Shown one piece after another: positions 1 through 8,294 of a DNA stretch of 64,000 nucleotides. The notes under the pieces were generated by a model. The model ran no database searches. It was not told the origin of the DNA and saw only the letters and a program-made list of their open reading frames with translations. Each line of letters starts with the position of its first letter. Position 1 is the stretch's first letter. This stretch comes from Buttiauxella ferragutiae (GTDB lineage Bacteria > Pseudomonadota > Gammaproteobacteria > Enterobacterales > Enterobacteriaceae): assembly GCF_001654915.1 (NCBI RefSeq), contig NZ_LXEQ01000017.1, one strand, 5' to 3'. Made by a program: the position numbers and the translations under genes.

Positions 1-163
1 GGAGGCTGACAAGTGTTTATTGCAAAAAGATTACCAGACGCCTTTTTTTTCGCCAAAAGAACTACAAAAGCCAGCTAATACGGGATATTTGCTGTTTTAA
101 ACATCAGAAATGCAGACCAGATGGCATACTACTAATAGAAACAAAGCTAAAGGAATTGCATTT

Positions 164-862
164 ATGTCTCTCTCTGCACAACAACTCGCCGCTCAAAAGA
201 ACCTTTCCTATGTTCTTGCGGAAAAACTAGCACAACGCATTCTCCGGGGTGAGTACGAAGCCGGCAGCATCTTGCCCGGTGAAATCGAATTGGGTGAGCT
301 ATTCGGTGTTAGTCGCACAGCGGTACGAGAGGCAGTAAAGACATTAACAGCTAAAGGAATGGTTCTCCCCCGCCCTCGTATTGGCACTCGCGTTATGCCT
401 CGCAGCCACTGGAACTTCCTTGATAAGGAACTGCTCACCTGGTGGATGACAGAAGAGAACTTTAATGATGTGGTGGAATACTTCCTTGTTATGCGTAATA
501 GCCTGGAACCACAAGCTTGTGCCATGGCCGCCATTAATGGAACTGAAGAACAAAAAGCTTTTCTCAACGAAATGATGGCAGAGATGGTTAAATTGAAAGG
601 CGCATTTGATCGTCAACGCTGGATAGAAGTTGATATGGCCTATCACGAGCAAATCTATGCAATGAGTGGTAACCCATTCCTCTGTTCATTCGCTAACTTA
701 TTCCGTTCTATTTATTACAATTACTTTACTGCTATAACCGATAAAGAAGTTATCAAGCTCGATTTGCACCAGGCAATCGTTGATGCCATTACCCGGGGTG
801 ATAGCCAGGCCGCATTAGTCGCTGGTCAGGATCTATTGAAAGAACCCTTCGAACACGGGTAA
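164..862 (+). CDS. yieP: GntR/FadR-family transcriptional regulator YieP
   Basis: A 232-residue DNA-binding regulator of the FadR subfamily of GntR. An N-terminal winged helix-turn-helix (about residues 15-80, with 'GVSRTAVREAVKTL' as recognition region) is followed by an all-helical FCD ligand-binding domain. The sequence closely follows E. coli YieP, whose physiological ligand I do not know. I chose the ATG at 164 because the protein then begins MSLSAQQLAAQKNLSY as in the family and an AAAGGA lies at 149-154. An in-frame ATG at 110 would add 18 unconserved residues. hsrA follows after 42 bp on the same strand, so the two are probably co-transcribed. Confidence 0.93.
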   Translation: MSLSAQQLAAQKNLSYVLAEKLAQRILRGEYEAGSILPGEIELGELFGVSRTAVREAVKTLTAKGMVLPRPRIGTRVMPRSHWNFLDKELLTWWMTEENFNDVVEYFLVMRNSLEPQACAMAAINGTEEQKAFLNEMMAEMVKLKGAFDRQRWIEVDMAYHEQIYAMSGNPFLCSFANLFRSIYYNYFTAITDKEVIKLDLHQAIVDAITRGDSQAALVAGQDLLKEPFEHG

Positions 863-904
863 AGTCTCACGTTCTCCTGAGTGCCTTAAAACATCAGGAC
901 AAAA

Positions 905-2287
905 ATGACCAAAACAGCTCGCAGTATGGCCGGGTTACCGTGGATTGCGGCGATGGCTTTCTTTATGCAGGCGCTGGATGCCACAATTCTGAATACCGCG
1001 TTACCCGCAATTGCCCATAGCCTTGGCCGTTCGCCGCTGGCAATGCAATCCGCGATAATCAGCTACACCCTTACCGTTGCGATGTTGATTCCCGTCAGCG
1101 GTTGGCTGGCCGACCGCTTCGGAACACGACGCGTGTTTATGGTCGCAGTTTCCCTCTTTACTCTAGGCTCGTTCGCCTGCGCGATGTCCAGTTCACTCGG
1201 TGAATTGGTTGTCTTCCGTGTAATACAAGGGATTGGTGGTGCGATGATGATGCCGGTTGCCCGTTTAGCATTATTACGCGCCTATCCGCGCAGCGAATTA
1301 CTGCCCGTTTTAAACTTCGTCACCATGCCAGGGCTTGTTGGCCCAATCCTCGGCCCATTGCTCGGCGGCGTTTTGGTCACATGGGCAAGCTGGCACTGGA
1401 TTTTCCTCATTAATATACCTATCGGAATTCTCGGGCTTATCTATGCCCGCAAGTACATGCCAAACTTTACGACTCCACGGCGTGGCTTTGATATGACCGG
1501 CTTTCTTTTGTTTGGCTTGAGTCTGGTGTGCATTTCTAGCGGGATGGAGTTATTCGGCGAACGCATTGTTGCCAGTTACATCGGTATTCTGACGATATTA
1601 AGTGGGCTTGCTCTGCTGGCAGCTTATATCTGGCACGCACGTCGTCACCCAACACCGCTTATCGCTCTGCCGATGTTTCGCACCAGAACTTTCTCTGTAG
1701 GGATCATCGGTAATCTCGCGTCACGTCTGGGAACCGGTTGTGTACCGTTCCTGATGCCTTTAATGCTACAGGTCGGTTTTGGCTATTCGGCGTTAATCGC
1801 CGGCTGCATGATGGCACCAACGGCAATGGGTTCGCTGCTGGCAAAATCAACCGTAACGCAAGTATTGCGTCGTCTGGGTTATCGGAAAACATTAGTGGGC
1901 ATCACGCTGATCATTGGTTTACTGATTGGGCAATTCTCATTGCAGTCGCCGGGAATGGAAGTATGGCTGCTCATTTTGCCACTATTTATTCTGGGGATGG
2001 CGATGTCCACACAATTCACCGCGATGAATACCATTACGCTTGCCGACCTCACCGATGAAAACGCCAGTAGCGGTAATAGCGTTCTGGCCGTAACACAGCA
2101 GTTGGCAATTAGTCTTGGAGTCGCGGTGAGTGCCGCAGTGCTCAGGATCTATGAAGGTATCGACAGCATTAATACCGTCGAGCAGTTCCACTACACATTC
2201 CTGACGATGGGTGCTGTAACGTTAGTTTCTGCTCTGGTGTTCTTGCTGTTACGTCCGAAAGATGGGCGCAACATGATCAAACGTTAA
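905..2287 (+). CDS. hsrA: MFS multidrug-type transporter HsrA (DHA2 family)
   Basis: A 460-residue inner-membrane transporter with about 14 predicted membrane segments, typical of the DHA2 proton-driven drug exporters. The motif 'DATILNTALPAIA' near the N-terminus (motif D1) and 'GWLADRFGTRR' (motif A, loop 2-3) are visible. In E. coli the homologue is linked to homocysteine and stress phenotypes; the real substrate is unknown. The C-terminus is shorter than I recall for the E. coli protein, ending just after 'RNMIKR'. Its 3' end overlaps the 3' end of the convergent rbsR by 4 bp, so transcription from the two sides collides here with no separate terminator visible. Confidence 0.93.
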   Translation: MTKTARSMAGLPWIAAMAFFMQALDATILNTALPAIAHSLGRSPLAMQSAIISYTLTVAMLIPVSGWLADRFGTRRVFMVAVSLFTLGSFACAMSSSLGELVVFRVIQGIGGAMMMPVARLALLRAYPRSELLPVLNFVTMPGLVGPILGPLLGGVLVTWASWHWIFLINIPIGILGLIYARKYMPNFTTPRRGFDMTGFLLFGLSLVCISSGMELFGERIVASYIGILTILSGLALLAAYIWHARRHPTPLIALPMFRTRTFSVGIIGNLASRLGTGCVPFLMPLMLQVGFGYSALIAGCMMAPTAMGSLLAKSTVTQVLRRLGYRKTLVGITLIIGLLIGQFSLQSPGMEVWLLILPLFILGMAMSTQFTAMNTITLADLTDENASSGNSVLAVTQQLAISLGVAVSAAVLRIYEGIDSINTVEQFHYTFLTMGAVTLVSALVFLLLRPKDGRNMIKR

Positions 2288-3276
2288 ACTGAACCGCGTT
2301 CCACCAGCTCTGGTGTCAGAAACAGACGTTGTTGTTCCAGGGCGGGTTGCGCCATGCGATGTATCAATACATCAACGGCCAACTCACCCAACTCATCTTT
2401 TGGTTGGTGGATAGTCGTGAGCGGTGGCGTCATATATCGGGCAAGTTCGATATCGTCATAACCGACTACCGCCATATCTTGTGGGACTTTAAGCCCTGCC
2501 TGATACAACGCGTGATAAGCCCCAACAGCCATTGCATCGTTGCCGGTAAAGACTGCATGCGGTGGCTCTTCCAGTGCAAGAAGTGAATTCATTGCCGTGA
2601 AGCCGCCCTGGAATTCAAAGTCGCCAATGATTTCGTAGCCTTCATGGACAGCAAGCCCTGCGCGATTCATAGCCTTTCTATAACCTTCAAGCCGCAACCG
2701 CGCTGGCGTTTTATCTTGTGGGCCTGTGATGCAAGCGATGCGGGTATAGCCATTATCGATAAGATGTTGAGTCGCCGTCTCACCGCCAAGCAGCGAGTTG
2801 TCCTGAATGACATCGCTTTCGCCTTCAAAAGGCGCCCAGTCCATCATCACAGTCGGAATAGAAGGGTAGCGACTCATAATTTCTGGTGAAGGAAGATGTG
2901 TTTCAGTGCACAACAGCAGCAAACCATCGACACGCTTTTGCAGCAGTGTTTCCAGGTTGCGGTTCATGCGCTGCTCATCGCCTTCGGTATTACACAACAC
3001 CAGGCTGTATCCACGTTCAAAACAGCTCCGTTCAACCCCACGCACCAGCTCAGAATAAAACGGGTTACTACTGGCGGTGATTAACATCCCGATTGTGTGC
3101 GTTTGATTGAGCTTGAGGCTACGCGCCAGAGCGGAAGGTGCATAGTTGAGCGTTTTGATTGCAGCATCGACCTTTGCGCGAATGGCATCACTCACGAAAC
3201 GGTCGTTATTAATGACGTGCGAAACGGTGGAAGTCGAAACCCCGGCCATTTTTGCGACGTCTTTCATGGTGGCCAT
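2284..3276 (-). CDS. rbsR: Ribose operon repressor RbsR (LacI family)
   Basis: A 330-residue LacI-type repressor. The N-terminal helix-turn-helix 'ATMKDVAKMAGVSTSTVSHV' is followed by a hinge helix and a periplasmic-binding-protein-like core that binds ribose. It is the last gene of the ribose operon and starts 2 bp after the rbsK stop, so it is co-transcribed and autoregulated with the operon. The likely operators are the two 16-bp palindromes upstream of rbsD (8115-8130 and 8195-8210). In E. coli the ligand-free repressor blocks the rbs promoter and ribose releases it. Confidence 0.97.
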   Translation of the reverse strand: MATMKDVAKMAGVSTSTVSHVINNDRFVSDAIRAKVDAAIKTLNYAPSALARSLKLNQTHTIGMLITASSNPFYSELVRGVERSCFERGYSLVLCNTEGDEQRMNRNLETLLQKRVDGLLLLCTETHLPSPEIMSRYPSIPTVMMDWAPFEGESDVIQDNSLLGGETATQHLIDNGYTRIACITGPQDKTPARLRLEGYRKAMNRAGLAVHEGYEIIGDFEFQGGFTAMNSLLALEEPPHAVFTGNDAMAVGAYHALYQAGLKVPQDMAVVGYDDIELARYMTPPLTTIHQPKDELGELAVDVLIHRMAQPALEQQRLFLTPELVERGSV

Positions 3277-3278
3277 GA

Positions 3279-4208
3279 TTATCCTTGCTGCTGCAAAAAA
3301 TCGTCTATTTCATTACGCCACGGCACAGAAGGCTGCGCACCTTTACGCGTCACGGCGATAGCGGCGGCGGCATGAGCAAAACGAATCGCATCAGCCATCG
3401 GTTTATCTTCCAGCAATGCGGTGACCAGCGCGCCGTTAAAGGTGTCGCCTGCGGCAATGGTATCCACCGCTTTGACCTTAAAGCCAGCAACGCGCTGCCC
3501 TTTACCGTTTTCACTCAGCCAAACACCACGGCTACCGAGCGTAATAATGACGGTTTCAGTGCCTTTCGCATGCAGTGCCTGAGCGGCAACCGCAGCGTCG
3601 TCGTCATTTTCGACACGAATACCGGTGAGCTTTTCTGCCTCGGTTTCGTTCGGGGTGATCATATCCACCAGCCCGAGCAATTCATCAGATAGCTCACAGG
3701 CAGGCGCAGGATTAAGCACAACTTTGGTTTGATGTTGATGGGCAATTTTAGCCGCAGCCAGCACGCTTTGCAGCGGTGACTCAAGCTGCATTAAAAGCAC
3801 GGAAGCCTCAGCGATTTTCTGATTCTGTTCCGCCACAAGCGCAGGCGTTAATGCCCCATTAGCCCCGGCATGAATGCCAATAACGTTTTCACCAGCGCTA
3901 TTGACGAAAATTAGCGCAACACCGGTTGAAGCATCTTTAATAGTGCTGATCGGCGAGGTGTCGATGTTGTCACTTGCCAGTTGTTTGCAAACGCGACTAC
4001 CCGTGTCGTCGCTACCTACACAGGCAATAAAGGCAATGTCTGCGCCGCTGCGCCCGGCTGCAACAGCCTGGTTCGCACCCTTTCCACCGAACGCCACCTG
4101 ATACTCTTGCCCGGTCACGGTTTCACCCGGCGTCGGAAAATGTTCGAGGTTAAGGATATGGTCAGCGTTAATGCTGCCCAGGACGACGAGCTTGCCTTTA
4201 GTTTTCAT
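3279..4208 (-). CDS. rbsK: Ribokinase
   Basis: A 309-residue cytoplasmic PfkB-family kinase that phosphorylates D-ribose at O5 with ATP, feeding the pentose phosphate pathway. Family signatures visible are 'FGGKGANQAVAAGRSGA' (substrate-lid and sugar-binding region, near residue 40) and 'DTIAAGDTFNGAL' (PfkB signature 2 with catalytic Asp and anion hole, near residue 255). I start at the ATG at 4208 (MKTKGKLVVLGSINADH), matching the family. An in-frame ATG nine codons upstream adds unconserved residues. A hairpin separates it from rbsB, consistent with lower expression than the binding protein. Confidence 0.97.
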   Translation of the reverse strand: MKTKGKLVVLGSINADHILNLEHFPTPGETVTGQEYQVAFGGKGANQAVAAGRSGADIAFIACVGSDDTGSRVCKQLASDNIDTSPISTIKDASTGVALIFVNSAGENVIGIHAGANGALTPALVAEQNQKIAEASVLLMQLESPLQSVLAAAKIAHQHQTKVVLNPAPACELSDELLGLVDMITPNETEAEKLTGIRVENDDDAAVAAQALHAKGTETVIITLGSRGVWLSENGKGQRVAGFKVKAVDTIAAGDTFNGALVTALLEDKPMADAIRFAHAAAAIAVTRKGAQPSVPWRNEIDDFLQQQG

Positions 4209-4228
4209 ATTTATCAGTCCAGTTAAGT

Positions 4229-4255
4229 GCGCCACCCCAGATTAGTGAGTGGCGC
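4229..4255 (-). terminator. Intercistronic hairpin between rbsB and rbsK
   Basis: A 7-bp perfect stem (GCGCCAC at 4229-4235, GTGGCGC at 4249-4255) lies between the rbsB stop and the rbsK start with no T-run. It is more likely an mRNA 3'-end stabiliser or partial attenuator than a true terminator. It could explain the high rbsB to rbsK/rbsR ratio usual for binding-protein operons. This role is inferred. Confidence 0.45.
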
Positions 4256-4280
4256 GATGCCCTGCTTTTCTTATGTCGTC

Positions 4281-5168
4281 TTATTTAGTAACCAGCTTCA
4301 GTTCAACCGGGATTTTGGAGTCGACTTTTTCGCCTTTCAATACTTTGTCGGCAGTTTCTACCCCGATAACGCCAATCTGGTCAGCCATCTGTGCAACGGT
4401 CGCACCCAGTTTGCCGCTTTCTACTGCTTTCACACCGTCAGCGGTACCGTCGAAGCCCACCACCAGAACGTCGGATTTACCGGCAGTTTGCAGTGCGCGC
4501 AATGCGCCCAACGCCATTTCGTCATTCTGAGCAAATACTGCCTGCACGTCTGGATGCGCAGTCAGCAAGTTCTGCATCACGTTCAGGCCTTTAGTTCGGT
4601 CGAAGTCAGCAGGCTGGCTCGCCAGAACAGTGAATTTGTGGGCAGCTGTCGCTTGTTTGAAGCCTTCGCCACGTTCACGCGCAGCAGATGCACCCGCGAT
4701 ACCTTGCAGTTCGATAACTTTCGCACCTTCACCCAGTTTCTTAGCAATGAAGTCACCGGCCATTTTGCCACCAGCCACGTTATCAGAAGCAATGTGGCTG
4801 ACCACGGTGCCCTGGTTTGCCATACGGTCGAGGGTAATCACAGGGATTTTAGCCTGGTTGGCCATTTTCACCGCGTTGCCTACCGCATCGGAATCGGTTG
4901 GGTTGATAAGCATCAGTTTGGTACCGCGAACCGTCAGATCCTGCACGTTTGCCAGCTCTTTCGCCGGGTTGTTTTGCGAATCCAGCACGATCAGGTTGTA
5001 GCCCAGTTTGTCGGCTTCTTTTTGTGCGCCGTCCTTCAGTGAAACGAAGAACGGGTTATTCAGCGTGGAGACCACCAGCGCGATGGTGTCTTTGGCCATT
5101 GCGTTGGCGCTAACGGTGGCACTCAGTGCAACAGCAGAAACCAGGGTAGCCAGCTTTTTCATATTCAT
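4281..5168 (-). CDS. rbsB: Ribose ABC transporter periplasmic binding protein
   Basis: A 295-residue ribose-binding protein of the type I periplasmic-binding fold. The N-terminus MNMKKLATLVSAVALSATV is a classic Sec signal with cleavage after 'SANAMA', leaving mature KDTIALVVSTLNNPFF. It delivers ribose to RbsC/RbsA and, in relatives, also to the chemoreceptor Trg. Sugar-contact residues typical of RbsB are recognisable in the segments 'LNNPFF', 'AARERGEGF', 'QNDEMALGA' and 'GFDGTADG'. It is followed by an intercistronic hairpin that may protect its mRNA. Confidence 0.97.
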   Translation of the reverse strand: MNMKKLATLVSAVALSATVSANAMAKDTIALVVSTLNNPFFVSLKDGAQKEADKLGYNLIVLDSQNNPAKELANVQDLTVRGTKLMLINPTDSDAVGNAVKMANQAKIPVITLDRMANQGTVVSHIASDNVAGGKMAGDFIAKKLGEGAKVIELQGIAGASAARERGEGFKQATAAHKFTVLASQPADFDRTKGLNVMQNLLTAHPDVQAVFAQNDEMALGALRALQTAGKSDVLVVGFDGTADGVKAVESGKLGATVAQMADQIGVIGVETADKVLKGEKVDSKIPVELKLVTK

Positions 5169-5196
5169 ATTCAGATGTCCTGTAGGGTTATGATTG

Positions 5197-6162
5197 TTAC
5201 TGCTTTTTGTTGTCCACCAGCACCGCCAGTAAAATAACCACTGCTTTGACGATCATCTGGTAATAAGAAGAAACACCTAATAAATTCAGCCCGTTGTTCA
5301 GGAAGCCTAAGATCAGCGCACCAATCAGCGTCCCAACAATACGCCCTTTCCCGCCAGCAAGGCTTGTGCCGCCCAGAACCACCGCCGCGATAGCATCCAG
5401 CTCATAGCCGGTACCCGCCGTGGGTTGTGCGGAAGAAAGACGCGCCACTTCGATGATCCCGGCCAAAGACGCCAGCAGACCGCAAAGTGAGTAAACGATA
5501 ATTTTGACTTTGTTAACGCTGATGCCGGACAAACGCGTCGCCGCTTCGTTGCCGCCCAGGGCATAGATATAACGGCCCAAACGCGTGTGGTGCAGCATGT
5601 ACCACGCCGCGAGGAACACAACGCCCATAATCCACACCGGCGTAGGAATCCCCAGCGGACGGCCAATACCAAACCAGCCAAACACATCAGCGTTGTCAGA
5701 GAATCCGGTATTTACTGGGCTACCGTTGGTGTAAACCATGGTGACGCCGCGCAGTAAAAGCATCATCACCAGCGTGGCGATAAACGCCTGAACGCGCCCT
5801 TTGGCGACAATCACACCGGTTACTGCACCAATTGCGGCACCGAGTGCCAGCGCACCTGCAACCGCCACCAGTGCATTCACTTCTAAACCGACAATCGAGG
5901 CGGCGACCGCACCCGTCAGCGCCAGTAAGGAACCGACGGACAGGTCAATCCCGGAAGTCAGAATAACCAGCGTCATCCCCACCGCCATAATGGCGTTCAC
6001 TGAGGTTTGTTGCAGGATATTGAACAGGTTATTAACCGTGAAAAAGTTCGGGCTCAGGCTCGAAACAATCGCAATCAGCACCAGCAGAGCGATAAGGGAC
6101 TTTTGTTCTAACAGCCACGCTTTAGTGAACCAGCGACGGCCAGGAATAGCTTGGGTACTCAT
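5197..6162 (-). CDS. rbsC: Ribose ABC transporter permease
   Basis: A 321-residue inner-membrane permease of the BPD_transp_2 (sugar type) family, with about ten hydrophobic segments from residue 20 to the end. It forms the transmembrane dimer that pairs with RbsA and receives ribose from RbsB. The segment 'GGNEAATRLSGISVNKVK' corresponds to the cytoplasmic loop that couples to the ATPase. The gene overlaps the rbsA stop by 4 bp (ATGA type), which indicates translational coupling. Confidence 0.97.
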   Translation of the reverse strand: MSTQAIPGRRWFTKAWLLEQKSLIALLVLIAIVSSLSPNFFTVNNLFNILQQTSVNAIMAVGMTLVILTSGIDLSVGSLLALTGAVAASIVGLEVNALVAVAGALALGAAIGAVTGVIVAKGRVQAFIATLVMMLLLRGVTMVYTNGSPVNTGFSDNADVFGWFGIGRPLGIPTPVWIMGVVFLAAWYMLHHTRLGRYIYALGGNEAATRLSGISVNKVKIIVYSLCGLLASLAGIIEVARLSSAQPTAGTGYELDAIAAVVLGGTSLAGGKGRIVGTLIGALILGFLNNGLNLLGVSSYYQMIVKAVVILLAVLVDNKKQ

Positions 6163-7673
6163 TTTACAGACTCCTGATTCACGCGATTTAGCTTGCCGAC
6201 GGCTGCCGCCATTAAGATTTCCTGAGTCGCCTCTTCACGGGTAAATTCCCCGCCGAGATGCCCCTCGTGCATCACCATGATTCGGTCACTCATGCCGAGC
6301 ACTTCCGGCATTTCGGACGAAACAAGAATGATGCTCAACCCATCGGCTTTGAACTGATTGATTAACTGATAAATTTCTTTTTTCGCCCCAACGTCTACGC
6401 CACGCGTCGGCTCATCAAGAATTAATACTTTCGGGCGTGTCATCAGGCCACGGGCTATGGCGACCTTTTGTTGGTTGCCGCCAGAAAGCAGGCCAATCGG
6501 CTGTTCCATTGATGGCGTTTTGACGTTGAACAAACGGATAAAGTCCTGCACCGCTTGCTGTTCATCTTTATGTTTCAGGCTGCCGCCGTTATGGCTGAAA
6601 TAACGCAATGCGGTGAGTGACATGTTCTCTTTAACCGACATGCCGAGCACCAGCCCGTCACGCTTACGGTCTTCAGAGATATACACAATGCCATTTGCCA
6701 GCCCATCCTGCGGCGAACGCGTCACCACTTCGCGGCCTTCAAGTGCCACATAACCGCCAGTACGCGGCAATGCGCCATACAACACTTTCATGAGTTCGGT
6801 GCGACCCGCGCCCATCAAACCGGCCACACCGAGAATCTCACCTTTGCGCAAAGTAAAACTGACGTCATGTACGCCAGGTCCGGAAAGGTTATCGACCCGC
6901 AAAAGGATTTCGCCAGGTTGTTTATCCAGACGAGGATATTGCTCTTCCAGTTTGCGCCCGACCATCATTTCGATAAGCGAATCTTCAGTCAGCGTTGCCA
7001 CTTCACGCTCGGCAATGAACTGTCCATCGCGGAAGACGGTCACGTCATCGCAAATCTCGAAGATCTCTTTCATGCGGTGGGAAATATAGACAATGCCGCG
7101 CCCCTGAGCTTTCAGCTCGCGGATCACGCGGAATAAAGAGTCAGTTTCGGTATCGGTTAGCGCATCGGTCGGTTCATCCATCACGATGACTTTTGACTCG
7201 AAGCTCAGCACCTTGGCGATTTCGACCATTTGCTGATCGCCAATCGACAAATCGCCCACCAGCTTCTGGCTGTTAAAGCGCAGGTTGAGCTTAGCGAGTA
7301 ATTTATCGGCCTCGGCATACATCGTTTTCCAGTCGATTTTGCCGAAGCGGTTAACAAATTCGCGGCCCAGGAAGATGTTTTCCGCAATGCTGAGCTGCGG
7401 GATCAGGTTGAGTTCCTGGTGAATAATACCGATGCCCGCTTCCTGTGAGGATTTAGGGCCATTAAAAGTGGTTTCTTTGCCCAGCCATAACAGCGAACCC
7501 GCATCACGCTGATAGATGCCAGTCAGCACTTTCATCATGGTGGATTTGCCTGCGCCGTTTTCACCCACCAGCGCCATCACGCGCCCTGTGTACACATTCA
7601 GCGCTGCACCAGAAAGGGCTTTTACGCCAGGGAACGATTTATCGATACCTTTTAATTGCAGTAACGGTTCCAT
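6159..7673 (-). CDS. rbsA: Ribose ABC transporter ATP-binding protein (two ATPase domains)
   Basis: A 504-residue fused double ATPase. The first domain has Walker A 'GENGAGKST' near residue 38, signature 'LSIGDQQMVEIAK' and Walker B 'VIVMDEPTDALTD'. The second has the degenerate nucleotide loop 'GLMGAGRTELMK' usual in this family, signature 'LSGGNQQKVAIARG' and Walker B 'VLILDEPTRGVD'. It powers ribose import through RbsC. It starts 7 bp after the rbsD stop and overlaps rbsC by 4 bp, so it belongs to a tightly coupled operon. Confidence 0.97.
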   Translation of the reverse strand: MEPLLQLKGIDKSFPGVKALSGAALNVYTGRVMALVGENGAGKSTMMKVLTGIYQRDAGSLLWLGKETTFNGPKSSQEAGIGIIHQELNLIPQLSIAENIFLGREFVNRFGKIDWKTMYAEADKLLAKLNLRFNSQKLVGDLSIGDQQMVEIAKVLSFESKVIVMDEPTDALTDTETDSLFRVIRELKAQGRGIVYISHRMKEIFEICDDVTVFRDGQFIAEREVATLTEDSLIEMMVGRKLEEQYPRLDKQPGEILLRVDNLSGPGVHDVSFTLRKGEILGVAGLMGAGRTELMKVLYGALPRTGGYVALEGREVVTRSPQDGLANGIVYISEDRKRDGLVLGMSVKENMSLTALRYFSHNGGSLKHKDEQQAVQDFIRLFNVKTPSMEQPIGLLSGGNQQKVAIARGLMTRPKVLILDEPTRGVDVGAKKEIYQLINQFKADGLSIILVSSEMPEVLGMSDRIMVMHEGHLGGEFTREEATQEILMAAAVGKLNRVNQESVK

Positions 7674-7680
7674 GCCGGCC

Positions 7681-8100
7681 TCAGAAAGTTACGCCAGCAC
7701 AGAGAATGATATTCGCATACGGGGAACACTCCCCGCTGCGAATAACCGCATGACTATCAGCGGTGTGCTGCTTGAACTGCTCATGACTGATGTAACGAAT
7801 AGAAATGGTGTTTCCCTGGTGTTGTTGCAGTTGCTCGATGTGCTTGAGCAACGTTTCATGGAGTTGGGGATTATGTTGTTTAATTTCCGAAGCTAAGATC
7901 GCAGCTTCAACCTGCATCTCTTGCGTTACGACTTCAACGACCTGCATAAAACCCGGTACGCCGTGAGTCAGTGCCAAATCAATACGCGGTGTATTGCGTG
8001 GAATGGGCAACCCGGCATCGGCAATCACCAGCGTGTCGGTGTGGCCAAGACGGGAAATAACGGACGAGATGTCAGCGTTGAGAACAGTACCTTTCTTCAT
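7681..8100 (-). CDS. rbsD: D-ribose pyranase
   Basis: A 139-residue cytoplasmic pyranase that interconverts the beta-pyranose and beta-furanose forms of D-ribose, supplying the furanose that ribokinase uses. The family hallmark 'LGHTDTLVIADAGLPIP' near the N-terminus contains the catalytic His and Asp region. The C-terminus ends 'ANIILCAGVTF', also characteristic. It is the first gene of the rbs operon and lies directly behind the promoter and operators at 8115-8210. Confidence 0.97.
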   Translation of the reverse strand: MKKGTVLNADISSVISRLGHTDTLVIADAGLPIPRNTPRIDLALTHGVPGFMQVVEVVTQEMQVEAAILASEIKQHNPQLHETLLKHIEQLQQHQGNTISIRYISHEQFKQHTADSHAVIRSGECSPYANIILCAGVTF

Positions 8101-8114
8101 TTTCTTACTCCACT

Positions 8115-8130
8115 AGCGAAACGTTTCGCT
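8115..8130 (-). promoter_or_regulatory. RbsR operator 1 (promoter proximal)
   Basis: The sequence AGCGAAACGTTTCGCT is a perfect 16-bp palindrome 14 bp upstream of the rbsD start. It agrees with the E. coli rbs operator core GCGAAACGTTTCGC. It lies just downstream of a plausible -10 (TACACT at 8138-8143 on the minus strand), so a bound repressor would cover the transcription start. Confidence 0.9.
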
Positions 8131-8137
8131 GAGATGA

Positions 8138-8167
8138 AGTGTAGGAAAAGGTATGTGGATAAAACAA
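8138..8167 (-). promoter_or_regulatory. Putative rbs operon promoter
   Basis: On the minus strand TTGTTT (8162-8167) and TACACT (8138-8143) are separated by 18 bp, giving a modest sigma-70 promoter whose start would be near 8131. The weak -35 fits a CRP-dependent promoter, and the CRP-like site is centred about 61 bp upstream. The assignment is by inspection only. Confidence 0.55.
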
Positions 8168-8181
8168 CCATGAAGTTATGA

Positions 8182-8210
8182 AAATGTGATCGCTATCGAA
8201 ACGTTTCGCT
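8182..8210 (-). promoter_or_regulatory. CRP-like site overlapping RbsR operator 2
   Basis: AAATGTGA with TGTGA at 8185-8189 is a perfect CRP half-site; the other half, TCGAA at 8196-8200, is poor. Its centre is about -61 relative to the inferred rbs start, the classic class I position. The same bases run into ATCGAAACGTTTCGCT (8195-8210), a second RbsR palindrome 80 bp from operator 1. Binding of CRP and RbsR here should compete. Confidence 0.65.
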
Positions 8211-8258
8211 GACTTGTTTCACGACGAGGCAAATGAGAGCGCGCGCAATCAAACAGGT

Positions 8259-8290
8259 AAAAAAAACGCCCCTTCGATTGAAGAGGCGTT
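8259..8290 (-). terminator. Rho-independent terminator downstream of kup
   Basis: Read on the minus strand, an AACGCC...GGCGTT stem with an extended CTTC/GAAG part and a four-base loop is followed by an uninterrupted run of eight T residues. It sits directly after the kup stop and separates kup from the ribose promoter. Confidence 0.85.
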
Positions 8291-8294
8291 AGCT

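Noticed and set aside
1..163. Possible rRNA operon promoter at the left edge
   Set aside because: In E. coli yieP is divergent from rrnC, but I see no UP element, Fis sites or rrn-type -10/-35 in these bases.
4227..5042. Plus-strand open frame of 271 codons opposite rbsB
   Set aside because: Antisense to a strongly conserved gene, Cys/His/Phe-rich translation with no motifs and no ribosome site.
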